A DNA stretch of 64,000 bases from Hoeflea sp. IMCC20628. Lineage in GTDB: Bacteria; Pseudomonadota; Alphaproteobacteria; Rhizobiales; Rhizobiaceae. The translations under genes and the position numbers were made by a program. Below, one piece after another: positions 20,981-30,280 of the stretch. Within the stretch, counting starts at the first letter, position 1. Each line of letters opens with the position of its first letter. The notes under the pieces were generated by a model, which did no database searches, was not told where the DNA came from, and saw only the letters and a program-made list of their open reading frames with translations. The DNA lies in NCBI RefSeq assembly GCF_001011155.1, contig NZ_CP011479.1:390501-454500 (forward strand). Direction: 5' to 3'.

Positions 20981-21150
20981 GTGGGCACTCACTTTCGATG
21001 ACGGGACAGGCAAAGCGACATTCCGGTTTTACTGGCAGCGGCGATTAAAATGCAATCATTTCTCGAAATCCCATTTTCAGCCTTTTCTGGCAACCTTGGG
21101 TCATGACGAAAGTCCGTTGCCCGCAACATCGGGAGTGAGGAACAAGACCC

Positions 21151-22689
21151 TTGTCCAATCGTGTACTAATAGTCGATGACGATCCGGTTCAGCGCCGCTT
21201 GCTCAAGGCAGCGGCTGAGCGCTCCGGGTATGAGACAGAACTGTTTCAGGACGGGCGCACGGCGCTGGCTCGGCTGACCGATCCCGCTAAGACGGTTGAT
21301 GTGGTCGTGCTCGACCTGATGATGCCCGATATGGGTGGCCTGGAAGTGCTGGAGCATATGCGCACGGCCGGTATCTCGGTGCCCGTCATTGTCCAGACCG
21401 GCCAGGGCGGTATTGAGACAGTGGTCAAGGCGATGCGCGCGGGGGCGTTTGACTTTGTGGTCAAGCCGGTTTCCCCGGAGCGACTGGGATTGTCACTGTC
21501 CAATGCGCTCAAGACATCACGGATCGGCGCAGTGCCAAAGCCTTCCCGCAAAGACGCAGGTTTCCAGAATATCGTCGCCGCCAGCCCGGCCATGGAGCGG
21601 GTAATTTCGCTTGGACGCCGCGCCGCGGCATCCGTCATTCCGGTCGTTCTAGAAGGCGAATCCGGGGTGGGCAAGGAAATGATCGCGCATGCCATTCAGG
21701 CTGAAAGCAACAGGCGCAACAAGCCATTCGTGACTGTCAACTGCGGCGCAATCCCCGAAAACCTGGTTGAGAGTATCCTGTTCGGCCACGAGAAGGGTGC
21801 GTTTACTGGCGCCACCGAGAGTCATGCCGGCAAATTCGCCGAAGCCGATGGCGGCACGCTCTTTCTCGACGAAATTGGTGAATTGCCTCCGGAAATTCAG
21901 GTCAAACTGTTGCGTGCGGTTCAGTTGGGCGAGATTGAAACCGTTGGGGCGCGATTGTCGAAAAAGGTGGATATCCGGCTGATTTCGGCGACCAACAAGG
22001 ATCTGATTGCCGAGGTCAAGGCTGGCCGTTTCCGGGAGGATCTGTATTACCGGCTCAATGTGTTCCCGATCCATGTTCCGGCGCTGCGCAAGCGCAAGGA
22101 AGACATCCCGCAACTGGTTCGCCATTTCGCCAAGCGGTTTTCGGATGTGATCGGCGGCAACCGCCTGCGCAGCGTCGCGCCCGACGCCATGGCGTTGCTC
22201 ACTGCCCACGATTGGCCGGGCAACATACGCGAGCTGGAAAACGCCATGCACCGGGCGATTGTCTTGTGCGACGGCGAGACGCTGACGGTCGATCTTTTCC
22301 CGCAGATAGCAGCGCAGGTTCCGGGATACAGTCTTTCGGTGCCCGACAGTGCGGCAGAACCTCGCGCTTGGGCTGAATTGCGATCCGCAGTGGCAGCCCC
22401 ACTGGAGCAAGCCCGGGCCGTGGATCTGGCGACGTTCGATCCGGCCGCCAGCCCGGAGCATATAACACCCATCGGTGCCGGTGTGCCCGCGGTCAACGCG
22501 GTGACGCCGGAGGGTGAAGTGCGTCCGATTGCTGAAGTCGAGGAGGAACTCATCCGCTTCGCCTTGTCATTTTATCGCGGACAGATGAGTGAAGTCGCCC
22601 GCCGCCTCGGTATTGGCCGGTCAACGCTCTACCGCAAGCTCAAGGACTACGCGATAAATCCCGATGATCCCGACCGCGAGGCCGCCTGA
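21151..22689 (+). CDS. Sigma-54-dependent response regulator (NtrC family), orphan
   Basis: A 512-residue protein. The receiver domain (1-120) has acidic residues D9-D11 and phospho-acceptor Asp55 (VVVLDLMMPD), plus the VKP lysine motif. The AAA+ domain (about 145-380) has Walker A GESGVGKE near 170 and the sigma-54 contact loop GAFTGA near 217-222. A Fis-type HTH ends the protein (EVARRLGIGRSTLYRKLKD). A Pro/Ala-rich linker of about 90 residues precedes the HTH. The start is TTG, preceded by GGAGTGAGG; no ATG fits before the receiver domain. No histidine kinase is adjacent. Regulatory targets cannot be read from the sequence. Confidence 0.94.
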   Translation: MSNRVLIVDDDPVQRRLLKAAAERSGYETELFQDGRTALARLTDPAKTVDVVVLDLMMPDMGGLEVLEHMRTAGISVPVIVQTGQGGIETVVKAMRAGAFDFVVKPVSPERLGLSLSNALKTSRIGAVPKPSRKDAGFQNIVAASPAMERVISLGRRAAASVIPVVLEGESGVGKEMIAHAIQAESNRRNKPFVTVNCGAIPENLVESILFGHEKGAFTGATESHAGKFAEADGGTLFLDEIGELPPEIQVKLLRAVQLGEIETVGARLSKKVDIRLISATNKDLIAEVKAGRFREDLYYRLNVFPIHVPALRKRKEDIPQLVRHFAKRFSDVIGGNRLRSVAPDAMALLTAHDWPGNIRELENAMHRAIVLCDGETLTVDLFPQIAAQVPGYSLSVPDSAAEPRAWAELRSAVAAPLEQARAVDLATFDPAASPEHITPIGAGVPAVNAVTPEGEVRPIAEVEEELIRFALSFYRGQMSEVARRLGIGRSTLYRKLKDYAINPDDPDREAA

Positions 22690-22877
22690 GCGACAATCCT
22701 GATGGATTAAAAAAAACCTGTTTCCGGTTTGATCTGCTTCATTCCTTGTTAAGTGATTATTCACTATAAAAGGCTGAGCAGCGATACATGGCCGGTTTGC
22801 CATTGTGTCACCGCATTTGGTCACCAGATGGTGATTGATCACGGTTTTTCCGGCGTTCGGGGACAGCTTTGGCGATA

Positions 22878-24686
22878 ATGACAACGAATTCAGGTTTGGT
22901 ATGGGCCACATGGTCTTCGGGTGTACGCCTGTGGGGCCAGTCGCGGACTGCTGTATTGTCGGCGGTATTGCGGATTTTCTTGTTGGTGCTGATCGCGGCG
23001 TCTGCCGGACTGGCGACAACCGTCGGCGCGTCGTCGGAGACGCGCTCGCTCAAGCTCTATTACATTCACACCAAGGAAAAAGCCGAGATCGTTTTCAAAC
23101 GCAATGGAAAATACGATCAGGCTGGCTTGAACAAACTCAACCGTTTTCTGCGGGACTGGCGGCGCAATGAGCCGACCAAGATGGATCCGCGACTGTTTGA
23201 CCTTGTCTGGGAAGTTTACAACAGGGTAGGTGGGCGCGACTATATCAATGTGATTTCAGCCTACCGCTCGCCTGCCACCAATGACATGCTGCGCCGGACC
23301 CGCGGCGGCCAGGCCAAGAAAAGCCAGCACATGGTCGGCAGGGCGATGGATTTTTATATCCCTGGCGTGAAACTCACCACACTTCGTAACGCTGCCATGA
23401 AAGTTCAGGGCGGTGGCGTGGGCTATTATCCAAAATCAGGATCGCCCTTCGTCCATCTTGATGTGGCGAGTGTTCGGGCCTGGCCACGTATGAGCCGGCA
23501 GGAACTCAGCAAGCTCTTCCCGGACGGCAAGACCCTCCATCTTCCGCCGGACGGCAAGCCACTTCCTGGATACAAGGTTGCCCTGGCTGACTATAAACGT
23601 CGCGGTGGAGCAATCGTGTCGACCAGTGGGGGCAATTCCAGCTCCGACAAAAAGCGCTCAGGCGGATTGCTGGCCGCACTGTTTGGCGGCGGTGACGAGG
23701 ACGAAGAACCCGAAGCAATCGCAGCGGCTCCAGTTCCGAAAGCCGCGCCGCAGCAGACCGAAGTCGCGGCCTTGCCCGGCGTGTCTGCCGAAAACGCGCC
23801 GCCGGCCGAGCTGGCATTCGCGCTTCCTGCTCGGGGCCCGATGCCTGTCGCCCGTCCTACAGTCGAACAACCGGTGGTGATGGCTGCATTGGCCCCGCCG
23901 GAACCCATCTTGCCTGCACAGGCTGAAATAGAGGCGTTTGCGGCAGCCGCCAATGCGGACGTCGCAACACTCCCTCCGGCCAAAATCGATCTGGCGTCTA
24001 TTCGCGCGCCGATCCCGGAATTGCTGGCTGAACGGGCTCTGGCTCCCAAGCCTGCTCCGGAAACCCCCGTTGTGGAAGTGGCCGCGTTGCCGGTCCCGAA
24101 TCTGCCGGTCCCCGACCTGATCGAAACCCGCATGCTTTCTAGCGCGCCGCAGCCCGTTCAGGAAACGGAGACCGCAGCGGTGACGCCTGAACCGGCTGAG
24201 CTTTCTCCCGCCCCAGCGGCAAAGATCGCCTCATTGCCTTCTGGGGATGATTTTGTTCCGTTGCCGATCCGCAGGCCTGGAGATCGCGCCGGTGATCGTG
24301 TCCCTGCGATTGAGGTCGCATCTCTGGAGCAGGTCCCGGTTCCCGTCCAGCGCGGGGCGCGCCTTGAAGCAACATCGATATCAGCGACTGCGTCGCGCAA
24401 AGGTGACCGGCCAACAGCCAGCGCGGTGGCCGATCAGCAGCCGCGGGCGGTCCGGACCGAGCCCAAGCTGACCGATACCATGATCTCCAATTGGGCCTTG
24501 TCGCAGGAGCGTGTGAACAAGATGACGACGCTGCCTGGCAAGGGCCGACGGTTTGTCGTCAACCAGCTGCGTGCGGCGCCGACTGTTGTTTATGCTAACG
24601 CCTTTGCGCCGGGCGGCGATCTTCCGCACAATGAGTTCACCGGATCTGCGGTCAACTTCATCGCGGTTGCCCGATTCGGGAAATAG
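22878..24686 (+). CDS. DUF882 (YcbK/M15-like) exported protein with long disordered tail
   Basis: About 602 residues. A long N-terminal membrane/signal segment (IFLLVLIAASAGLATTVGA) precedes a DUF882 domain (about 45-215) with the M15-type metal motif SQHMVGRAMDF and the second His in SPFVHLDVASVR. This fold resembles D-Ala-D-Ala carboxypeptidases of the Hedgehog/VanX type. The remaining ~380 residues are rich in Pro, Ala, Val and Glu, probably disordered and periplasm-spanning, with a final conserved block ending FTGSAVNFIAVARF. The start is ATG 22878; an in-frame TTG at 22869 has a GGGG closer to ideal spacing. It follows the sigma-54 regulator by about 180 bp, suggesting but not proving regulation by it. 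Confidence 0.86.
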   Translation: MTTNSGLVWATWSSGVRLWGQSRTAVLSAVLRIFLLVLIAASAGLATTVGASSETRSLKLYYIHTKEKAEIVFKRNGKYDQAGLNKLNRFLRDWRRNEPTKMDPRLFDLVWEVYNRVGGRDYINVISAYRSPATNDMLRRTRGGQAKKSQHMVGRAMDFYIPGVKLTTLRNAAMKVQGGGVGYYPKSGSPFVHLDVASVRAWPRMSRQELSKLFPDGKTLHLPPDGKPLPGYKVALADYKRRGGAIVSTSGGNSSSDKKRSGGLLAALFGGGDEDEEPEAIAAAPVPKAAPQQTEVAALPGVSAENAPPAELAFALPARGPMPVARPTVEQPVVMAALAPPEPILPAQAEIEAFAAAANADVATLPPAKIDLASIRAPIPELLAERALAPKPAPETPVVEVAALPVPNLPVPDLIETRMLSSAPQPVQETETAAVTPEPAELSPAPAAKIASLPSGDDFVPLPIRRPGDRAGDRVPAIEVASLEQVPVPVQRGARLEATSISATASRKGDRPTASAVADQQPRAVRTEPKLTDTMISNWALSQERVNKMTTLPGKGRRFVVNQLRAAPTVVYANAFAPGGDLPHNEFTGSAVNFIAVARFGK

Positions 24687-24733
24687 ACCGCCGGATCTTG
24701 CTAGCAAGTTGATGCAGTCCCCGAGACATGCCC

Positions 24734-24770
24734 AAAAATTTGGCCGCTTAATCAAACTGATCAAGCGGCC
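24734..24770 (-). terminator. Intrinsic terminator downstream of gapR
   Basis: On the minus strand GGCCGCTTGATC pairs with GATTAAGCGGCC (one wobble) around a five-base loop, followed by AAATTTTT. It lies about 45 bp after the gapR stop, between the convergent DUF882 gene and gapR, and can also fold in the plus-strand transcript, where a T tract is missing. Confidence 0.72.
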
Positions 24771-24816
24771 ATAATGGCTTCACAGTCTTGAAGCGCGCAC
24801 AGTCGTGCGAGCTGTC

Positions 24817-25083
24817 TTAGCTGGCGTCTTCCGGCTCCGGAGCCATGCCGAGCGCGTGCAGGTAGGTGTCGAGAATGGCTTCCTGCTCCAACCGGTCGTT
24901 CGCATCCTGCTTGCGGATGGCAACGACTTTCCGGAGCACTTTTACATCGTAGCCGGTTGATTTGGCCTCGCCATAGACATCCTTGATGTCGTCAGCGATG
25001 GTTTTCTTTTCTTCTTCCAGCCGTTCAATGCGCTCGACAAAGGAACGGAGCTGGTCGCGGGCGACGGCGCCGGCATCAGACAT
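24817..25083 (-). CDS. gapR: GapR (DUF2312) nucleoid-associated protein
   Basis: An 88-residue, mostly coiled-coil protein matching GapR, the alphaproteobacterial protein that encircles overtwisted DNA ahead of replication and transcription forks and stimulates topoisomerases. Diagnostic segments are [36 protein letters not shown] and [13 protein letters not shown]. The start has AGGAG upstream. It is monocistronic with its own terminator. Confidence 0.93.
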   Translation of the reverse strand: MSDAGAVARDQLRSFVERIERLEEEKKTIADDIKDVYGEAKSTGYDVKVLRKVVAIRKQDANDRLEQEAILDTYLHALGMAPEPEDAS

Positions 25084-25220
25084 GGGGTCACTCCTGAAAG
25101 GACAGATGAGGGGTCAATTGCAAGATGCTTCAAGTGCCCAAACGCGGCCGTCGGGTCAAGGGCGTTTGCACAATAGAGGTTGAATAATCACATTCCTGTG
25201 GAGATCCCGGCGCGCGAACG

Positions 25221-26003
25221 TCAGATCACGCGGGAACCGTGCAATTCAATTTCGTGCAGTTCCGGCACATCGGCGAGCGTGGCAAGAATCGGAGCGAGGC
25301 GGTTGGCCCATGATTCGATGCCGGCCTCGTCGCCAATCAGGTCCTGGCGGATCTCGAGCAAGGCGTGGGCAATGCCGGTCATCGAGCAATGCCGGTGCAT
25401 GGTGTCGCCTTTGAGCGCTCCGTCGTAGGGTTCGTTGTTGCCGACGATCAGTGCGGGATCTGCGGCCAGCTGATTTATCAACATAAGTGCCGCCCGTGGG
25501 TCGGTGTCCCACAGAACGCCAGCGTGCCAGGGTCTCGCCACACCTTTCCAGGCATGGGTGAAGGAATGCATCGATATGACCAATGGCGGCTTGCCGGATT
25601 TGCGCCACGTCTCGGCAATAACTGTGGAAACGGCATCATGATATGGCCGGTGGAAGAGATCGAGACGGCGCTCGCGCTCTTCGGCGGAAAGCGGATGGTT
25701 AGCCGGAATCACCATCCCGTCGGAAAGCTTCATGATCAGGGTCGGATCATCTTCGCCGCGGTTGGGATCGATCAGCAAACGCGAGAAGCAGCCGAGAACG
25801 GCTGGAATTCCCAGGCGGGTGCAAAGACTGCGGGTAACCGCTTCTACCCCGATGTCATAAGCAATGTGGCGTGCAAATGCTGCGGCGGGCAGACCGAGGT
25901 CGCCATATTCGGCGGGCAAACGGTTCATCGCGTGGTCGGCGAGGATCACAAGCGAGCGGCTTGGGTCGCCAGGAATGATTTCAAAGGGCTGAAAGCCGGA
26001 CAT
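25221..26003 (-). CDS. N-formylglutamate amidohydrolase family protein
   Basis: A 260-residue member of the N-formylglutamate deformylase family, which removes formate from N-formyl-L-glutamate in one route of histidine degradation. Visible motifs are VILADHAMNRLP, HIAYDIGVEAVT, SRLLIDPNRGEDD and ISMHSFTHAW, where the His, Asp and Glu residues would bind zinc. No other hut gene is in the window, so the in vivo substrate may differ. The 226 bp upstream (26004-26229), between this gene and the DUF1036 gene, holds nothing else I recognise. Confidence 0.86.
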   Translation of the reverse strand: MSGFQPFEIIPGDPSRSLVILADHAMNRLPAEYGDLGLPAAAFARHIAYDIGVEAVTRSLCTRLGIPAVLGCFSRLLIDPNRGEDDPTLIMKLSDGMVIPANHPLSAEERERRLDLFHRPYHDAVSTVIAETWRKSGKPPLVISMHSFTHAWKGVARPWHAGVLWDTDPRAALMLINQLAADPALIVGNNEPYDGALKGDTMHRHCSMTGIAHALLEIRQDLIGDEAGIESWANRLAPILATLADVPELHEIELHGSRVI

Positions 26004-26229
26004 CGCGGAATTGGGAACTCGGTTTGAGAAATGCTCTACTGGATGGAATCAATTGCACAGCCTTTAGCCACGGGCAACCGCCGCGATAGGGTTCTTTCTT
26101 CGCCTGAGGCATATAATTGCCGGGAAAGCGCGCGAAGCTTGACTTTAGGCTTGTGCCATTCGTTGACTTTCACGGCCTCGCGGCGCAAAAAGCAACCCAC
26201 AAGCCATTAGCGGAGACTGACCAGAATTG

Positions 26230-26700
26230 ATGTTTCGCGAGTTGCCACAAATCCATTTCACCATCGCCAAATTTGCCGCGCTCCTATCCCTGACCGTCGG
26301 GGCGTTGACGCTTGCCGGCGTCGCAGAAGCCCGGGCGGACTTCCGGGTGTGCAATGGCACACAATCCCTGGTCGGCGGAGCAATAGGGTACCGCACGGAG
26401 GAAGGTTGGGTCACCGAGGGCTGGTGGCAAATCCCCGCCAATTCCTGTGCCACTCTGATTGAGGGGCAGATGGGATCGCGATACTATTACCTTTACGCCG
26501 AGGACGCCGGCGGCGGTGGTCGCTGGGGCGGTGACATCAATATGTGTGTCGCCGACAATGAATTCCGCATCGTTGGCGTCGAGGACTGCTTTGCTCGCGG
26601 ATTCCAGCGCGTGGGTTTCAAGGAATACGATACCGGACGGCAAGGAAGTTGGATGGTCCAGCTGTCGGATGCCCCGGAAGCGCCAGAAAGCCAAAATTGA
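26230..26700 (+). CDS. DUF1036 exported protein
   Basis: A 156-residue protein with a signal peptide (FAALLSLTVGALTLAGVAEARA) and a DUF1036 domain containing FRVCNGTQSLVGGAIGY, WWQIPANSCATL and a C-terminal DTGRQGSW segment. Cysteines in VCNGT, NSCATL, NMCVA and EDCFAR probably form disulfides in the periplasm. The function is unknown. I chose the ATG at 26230 over the TTG immediately before it. Its stop codon overlaps the pyk start (TGATG), so translation of the two is coupled. Confidence 0.85.
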   Translation: MFRELPQIHFTIAKFAALLSLTVGALTLAGVAEARADFRVCNGTQSLVGGAIGYRTEEGWVTEGWWQIPANSCATLIEGQMGSRYYYLYAEDAGGGGRWGGDINMCVADNEFRIVGVEDCFARGFQRVGFKEYDTGRQGSWMVQLSDAPEAPESQN

Positions 26701-28139
26701 TGAAGCGGCTACGCAATGTAAAAATTCTCGCTACACTCGGACCAGCGTCGTCGGACGAAGCGATGATCCAAAAATTGCATGAAGCGGGGGCAGACCTGTT
26801 TCGCATCAATATGAGCCATTCAACTCATGAAATGATGCGGACACTGGTCAGTCGCATCCGTGCGGTGGAAACAAAGTGCGGCCGGCCGATAGGCATTCTC
26901 GCCGACCTGCAGGGCCCTAAACTGCGAGTCGGCAAATTTGTTGATGGCGAAGCGACCCTCGTTGCTGGCCAGACCTTCACGCTCGACAACAAAGACGTTC
27001 CGGGCGATTCAAATCGGGTGTTCCTCCCGCATCCGGAGATTCTGGAAGCGGTTCAGACGGGCCACCGCTTGTTGATTGATGACGGACGGCTGCAATTGAT
27101 TGCCGTGAAATCCGACAAGACTTCAATCACTTGCACAGTGGTCAATGGCACCAAGATTTCCGACAGAAAGGGCGTCAGCCTGCCTGATACACTGCTGGAA
27201 AGCGGAGCTCTGACCGAGAAAGACAGAAAAGATCTCGACGCTATTCTGGCCGTCGATGATGTCGACTGGATTGCGCTGTCCTTCATTCAGCGACCTGAAG
27301 ATGTCTCGGAAGTCCGAAAGATTACCCGTGGCCGTGTCGGCCTGATGTCAAAGATCGAAAAGCCACAGGCGCTTGAACGTATTGATGAGATCATTGAACT
27401 CTCAGACGCACTGATGGTGGCGCGCGGTGATCTCGGTGTGGAAATGCCGGTTGAATCAGTGCCTGGTATCCAGAAACAGCTCACCCGCGCCTGCCGCAAG
27501 GCCGGCAAGCCGGTGGTGGTTGCGACCCAGATGCTGGAATCAATGATTTCCGCGTCGGTTCCGACGCGCGCCGAAGTCTCCGATGTCGCCACCGCTGTCT
27601 TTGAAGGTGCAGATGCGGTGATGCTGTCGGCTGAATCCGCTGCCGGGGATTATCCGGTCGAGGCGGTCACGATGATGGCGTCGATTGCCCGCAAGGTCGA
27701 GCGCGATCCGAACTATCCAGGCATCATCTATTCCCAGCGCCCGGTGCCCGATGCCACTGGCGCCGATGCTATTTCGCTGGCGGCGCGTCAAATCGCCGAA
27801 ACGCTCAATCTGTCGGCTATCGTTTGCTACACCTCGTCCGGTAATACCGGGCTGCGCGCTGCGCGTGAGCGGCCGAATGTGCCGGTCATAGCCTTGTCAC
27901 CGGTGATCCAGACCGCGCGACGGTTGTCAGTCGTCTGGGGGCTGCATTGCGTGGTGACCCAGGATGCAACCGACCTTGACGACATGGTCGATCGGGCCTG
28001 CCGCATCGCCTTCCGCGAAGAATTCGGCAAGCCGGGCGACCGCATCATCATTTCGGCTGGCGTGCCGCTTGGAACGCCGGGTTCGACCAATATGCTGCGC
28101 ATTGCCTATATCGGGTCTGACGGAATGACCGGCATCTGA
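26700..28139 (+). CDS. pyk: Pyruvate kinase
   Basis: A 479-residue glycolytic enzyme that converts phosphoenolpyruvate and ADP to pyruvate and ATP. Signatures include KILATLGPASSDE at the N-terminus, LADLQGPKLRVG, and the active-site segment GLMSKIEKPQALERIDEII with the catalytic Lys. Also present are MVARGDLGVEMP, TQMLESMI and AVMLSAESAAGDYPVE. A frame reaches up to 26649, but the conserved start and the one-base overlap with the DUF1036 stop favour 26700. Confidence 0.97.
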   Translation: MKRLRNVKILATLGPASSDEAMIQKLHEAGADLFRINMSHSTHEMMRTLVSRIRAVETKCGRPIGILADLQGPKLRVGKFVDGEATLVAGQTFTLDNKDVPGDSNRVFLPHPEILEAVQTGHRLLIDDGRLQLIAVKSDKTSITCTVVNGTKISDRKGVSLPDTLLESGALTEKDRKDLDAILAVDDVDWIALSFIQRPEDVSEVRKITRGRVGLMSKIEKPQALERIDEIIELSDALMVARGDLGVEMPVESVPGIQKQLTRACRKAGKPVVVATQMLESMISASVPTRAEVSDVATAVFEGADAVMLSAESAAGDYPVEAVTMMASIARKVERDPNYPGIIYSQRPVPDATGADAISLAARQIAETLNLSAIVCYTSSGNTGLRAARERPNVPVIALSPVIQTARRLSVVWGLHCVVTQDATDLDDMVDRACRIAFREEFGKPGDRIIISAGVPLGTPGSTNMLRIAYIGSDGMTGI

Positions 28140-28165
28140 CCAGACAATAATTATTGCAGCGCAAC

Positions 28166-29227
28166 CTATCCGGCGGAGGAAACTTCGCCGGAACAGGTGG
28201 CATGGTCATTGACCAGTGCGGCTTCAGCCAGTGCGGCAGCGGCTTTCAGATCCACGTCGCGGCCCGCTACTTTTTCGATGGCGCGCACCGCAAGCCCTGT
28301 CGTCACGTGATCCGGCTTGTGGCCGAGATTGCGGATCCAGATCAGTTCCGCGCCCTCAATGTCGCGCGCCAATCCTTCAGAGTGAATGTGGGCCAGCACA
28401 ACGGAATCACTGTCTCCGGTGATTATGACCGTTGGAGCCGTGATCTCGGTGTAGCGCGGCGAAACGCGTGCCAGATAGGGTTTCAGGTTAGAGACATCGA
28501 TGGCGTTGTAACGAAACGCCTTTGGCCTGAGCACCAATCCCGGCGCGGTTTCAGTGATGTAGTCACCGGGCGTCGGGTTTGGCGCGAAAACGCAAGCCGA
28601 CCCGCTTTCCAGCCGCGTCAGCCCAGCCGGTAGAGCCAGCACATTGGCAAACAGTTGACCGATCGCCGGCATGCTGGTCAGGCGGTAGTACCAGGCTATG
28701 CCGCCGGGCCAGGGATGGGTGGCGGGCGCCAGAAACACCAGGCCTGCAATCATCTCCGGCTTGTCGAGCGCGAGACTTGCGGTGATCGCTCCACCGAAGG
28801 AGTGGCCGATGATGATGGCTTTCGATATCCCCTTGGCACGCATGGCCCGCGCAATGGCGTCGGCCTGGCCGTCGGGGGTGTTGTTTTCCGCGCCACCGCG
28901 CTCGGACCAGCCATGGCCAGGGCGGTCGATGAACAGCATCTCGGCGCGGCCTTCGAGTTTGAACCTGAAGGGGATCATCTGATCCCGGAGATTACCGCTG
29001 GCGCCATGAATGAACACCAGCGCCGGCAGATCGGCTGTGTCGGGCCTCGGGATATGCACGGCGTGAAGCCGGTAGCCGCCAACATCGATCATGTCGCCAA
29101 CAGGGGGATACGAGGCCTCGATTTCGCGTGACTTGACTATGGTCAAGGCTGCAAGGCCGGCAATCAGCAGCAATAGGGCGGCAAGTACATAGATCATGGT
29201 GGTGAGGATCGGTCTTTGGAACAACAT
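28166..29227 (-). CDS. Membrane-anchored alpha/beta hydrolase
   Basis: About 353 residues. An N-terminal hydrophobic segment (IYVLAALLLLIAGLAALTIV) is followed by an alpha/beta-hydrolase domain. It has the oxyanion HGASGN, nucleophile elbow GHSFGG, acidic GDSDSV and a late His in IRNLGHKPDH, so the catalytic triad looks intact. The substrate is unknown. A GTG at 29269 is in frame upstream; I prefer the ATG at 29227 because it directly precedes the membrane segment, but neither site has a clear ribosome-binding sequence. Confidence 0.85.
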   Translation of the reverse strand: MLFQRPILTTMIYVLAALLLLIAGLAALTIVKSREIEASYPPVGDMIDVGGYRLHAVHIPRPDTADLPALVFIHGASGNLRDQMIPFRFKLEGRAEMLFIDRPGHGWSERGGAENNTPDGQADAIARAMRAKGISKAIIIGHSFGGAITASLALDKPEMIAGLVFLAPATHPWPGGIAWYYRLTSMPAIGQLFANVLALPAGLTRLESGSACVFAPNPTPGDYITETAPGLVLRPKAFRYNAIDVSNLKPYLARVSPRYTEITAPTVIITGDSDSVVLAHIHSEGLARDIEGAELIWIRNLGHKPDHVTTGLAVRAIEKVAGRDVDLKAAAALAEAALVNDHATCSGEVSSAG

Positions 29228-29314
29228 GAAGGGTCGACGCTGTCTAAGTTGAAGGCGAGGGCAGGGCACCTTCCATGCGATACGGTTTTGAACGAAGAAA
29301 GTTTCAGGGAGAGA

Positions 29315-29926
29315 TCAGGTTTTGCTGCCGGCGAGTTTTTCAGCCAGTTCTCCGACCCTTTTCTGCGCCTGCTGATTCGCCGGGTAGATTTCAAGCATCT
29401 GCTCCCAGGCTCGAAGCTCCAGTTCATCATTCCCTGAGTCGGAGAGGATGGCGGCCATGCCAGCGATGGCGCCAAAATGGCGCGGTTCAAGCGCGAGTAC
29501 CCGATCGATGTCGGCCATGGATTTTCCGTAGTTGCCCATCATGTAATGCAGTGTGGCTCTACGGTTCCAGCCCTCGGCGAAGTCAGGCATCAGCACGATG
29601 GCCTGATCAAGCAGATCGAGCGCCAGCCCATTTTTCCGGTCAGCGATGGCCTTGTCTGCCCATTGCACCAGAAGATTTGTGGTGGCGCTGCCCGAATCAC
29701 GCCAGCGCATCCAGATGCGTTCGCTGACTTGCTTGGCCTGCTTGGCGTCGCGCGTGCGTTTGAGCTCTGAAAACAGGGAGTCGAGGGTAACTGCCGGTTT
29801 GGCCGTGACGCTTGATTTAAGCGCTTCGGGCTTGGCCTGGGCAAATGCCTGCATTCCGGCCGTGCCTGCGGTCAGGACCACAGCAAGGCTCAGGGGAATG
29901 ATTCTGAAAAATGAAAAATGGCGCAT
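29315..29926 (-). CDS. Periplasmic TPR protein
   Basis: A 203-residue protein with a signal peptide (IPLSLAVVLTAGTAGMQAFAQ) and tetratricopeptide-type helix pairs from about residue 50 to 195, for example AEGWNRRATLHYMMGNYGKSMADIDRVLALEPRH cut at its usual GNY turn. TPR proteins scaffold protein contacts; the partner is unknown. It lies 88 bp upstream of the alpha/beta hydrolase on the same strand, and the two may be co-transcribed. Confidence 0.85.
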   Translation of the reverse strand: MRHFSFFRIIPLSLAVVLTAGTAGMQAFAQAKPEALKSSVTAKPAVTLDSLFSELKRTRDAKQAKQVSERIWMRWRDSGSATTNLLVQWADKAIADRKNGLALDLLDQAIVLMPDFAEGWNRRATLHYMMGNYGKSMADIDRVLALEPRHFGAIAGMAAILSDSGNDELELRAWEQMLEIYPANQQAQKRVGELAEKLAGSKT

Positions 29927-29996
29927 GACGGAAAACTAGTCCGTCTGCGCCAAAGATCAAATGCAAATTTCAGTGATCGCCAAGCGACCTGCTGCT

Positions 29997-30122
29997 TCAG
30001 CCCTGGCGAGCCTTGAAGCGCGGGTTCATCTTGTTGATGATGTAAACGCGGCCCTTGCGGCGAACCAGACGGTTGTCGCGGTGGCGTGCTTTGAGCGATT
30101 TAAGCGAATTCTTGATCTTCAT
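29997..30122 (-). CDS. rpmJ: 50S ribosomal protein L36
   Basis: A 41-codon gene on the minus strand: it begins [20 protein letters not shown] and ends [12 protein letters not shown]. This is the longer L36 type without the zinc-binding cysteines, the usual form in rhizobia. It is far shorter than neighbouring genes and easy to miss. Confidence 0.95.
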   Translation of the reverse strand: MKIKNSLKSLKARHRDNRLVRRKGRVYIINKMNPRFKARQG

Positions 30123-30170
30123 TATTCTGATCCGCGGGTTATGCGGGCGAACGACGTCGCCCATTCAAAC

Positions 30171-30197
30171 AAAAACGCGCCACCAAGGGACGCGCTC
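30171..30197 (-). terminator. Probable terminator of purK
   Basis: On the minus strand GAGCGCG pairs imperfectly with CGCGTTTT around the TCCCTTGGTGG loop, followed by TTTTTGTTTG. It lies about 85 bp beyond the purK stop and ahead of rpmJ. A second small stem, GGGCGA/TCGCCC (30145-30162), lies between it and rpmJ. Confidence 0.55.
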
Positions 30198-30280
30198 ATC
30201 GGTTGCACGCATGTAGCCGCTTGGGCTTTTTCTGTCAACTCCGGGGGAGTTATTTCCCGATAGATAGCGGTTTAAAACAG

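Noticed and set aside
22705-22740. Hairpin AAACC/GGTTT followed by eight T on the minus strand, downstream of the sigma-54 regulator
   Set aside because: It would terminate a minus-strand transcript, but no minus-strand gene lies ahead of it, and the stem is only five base pairs.
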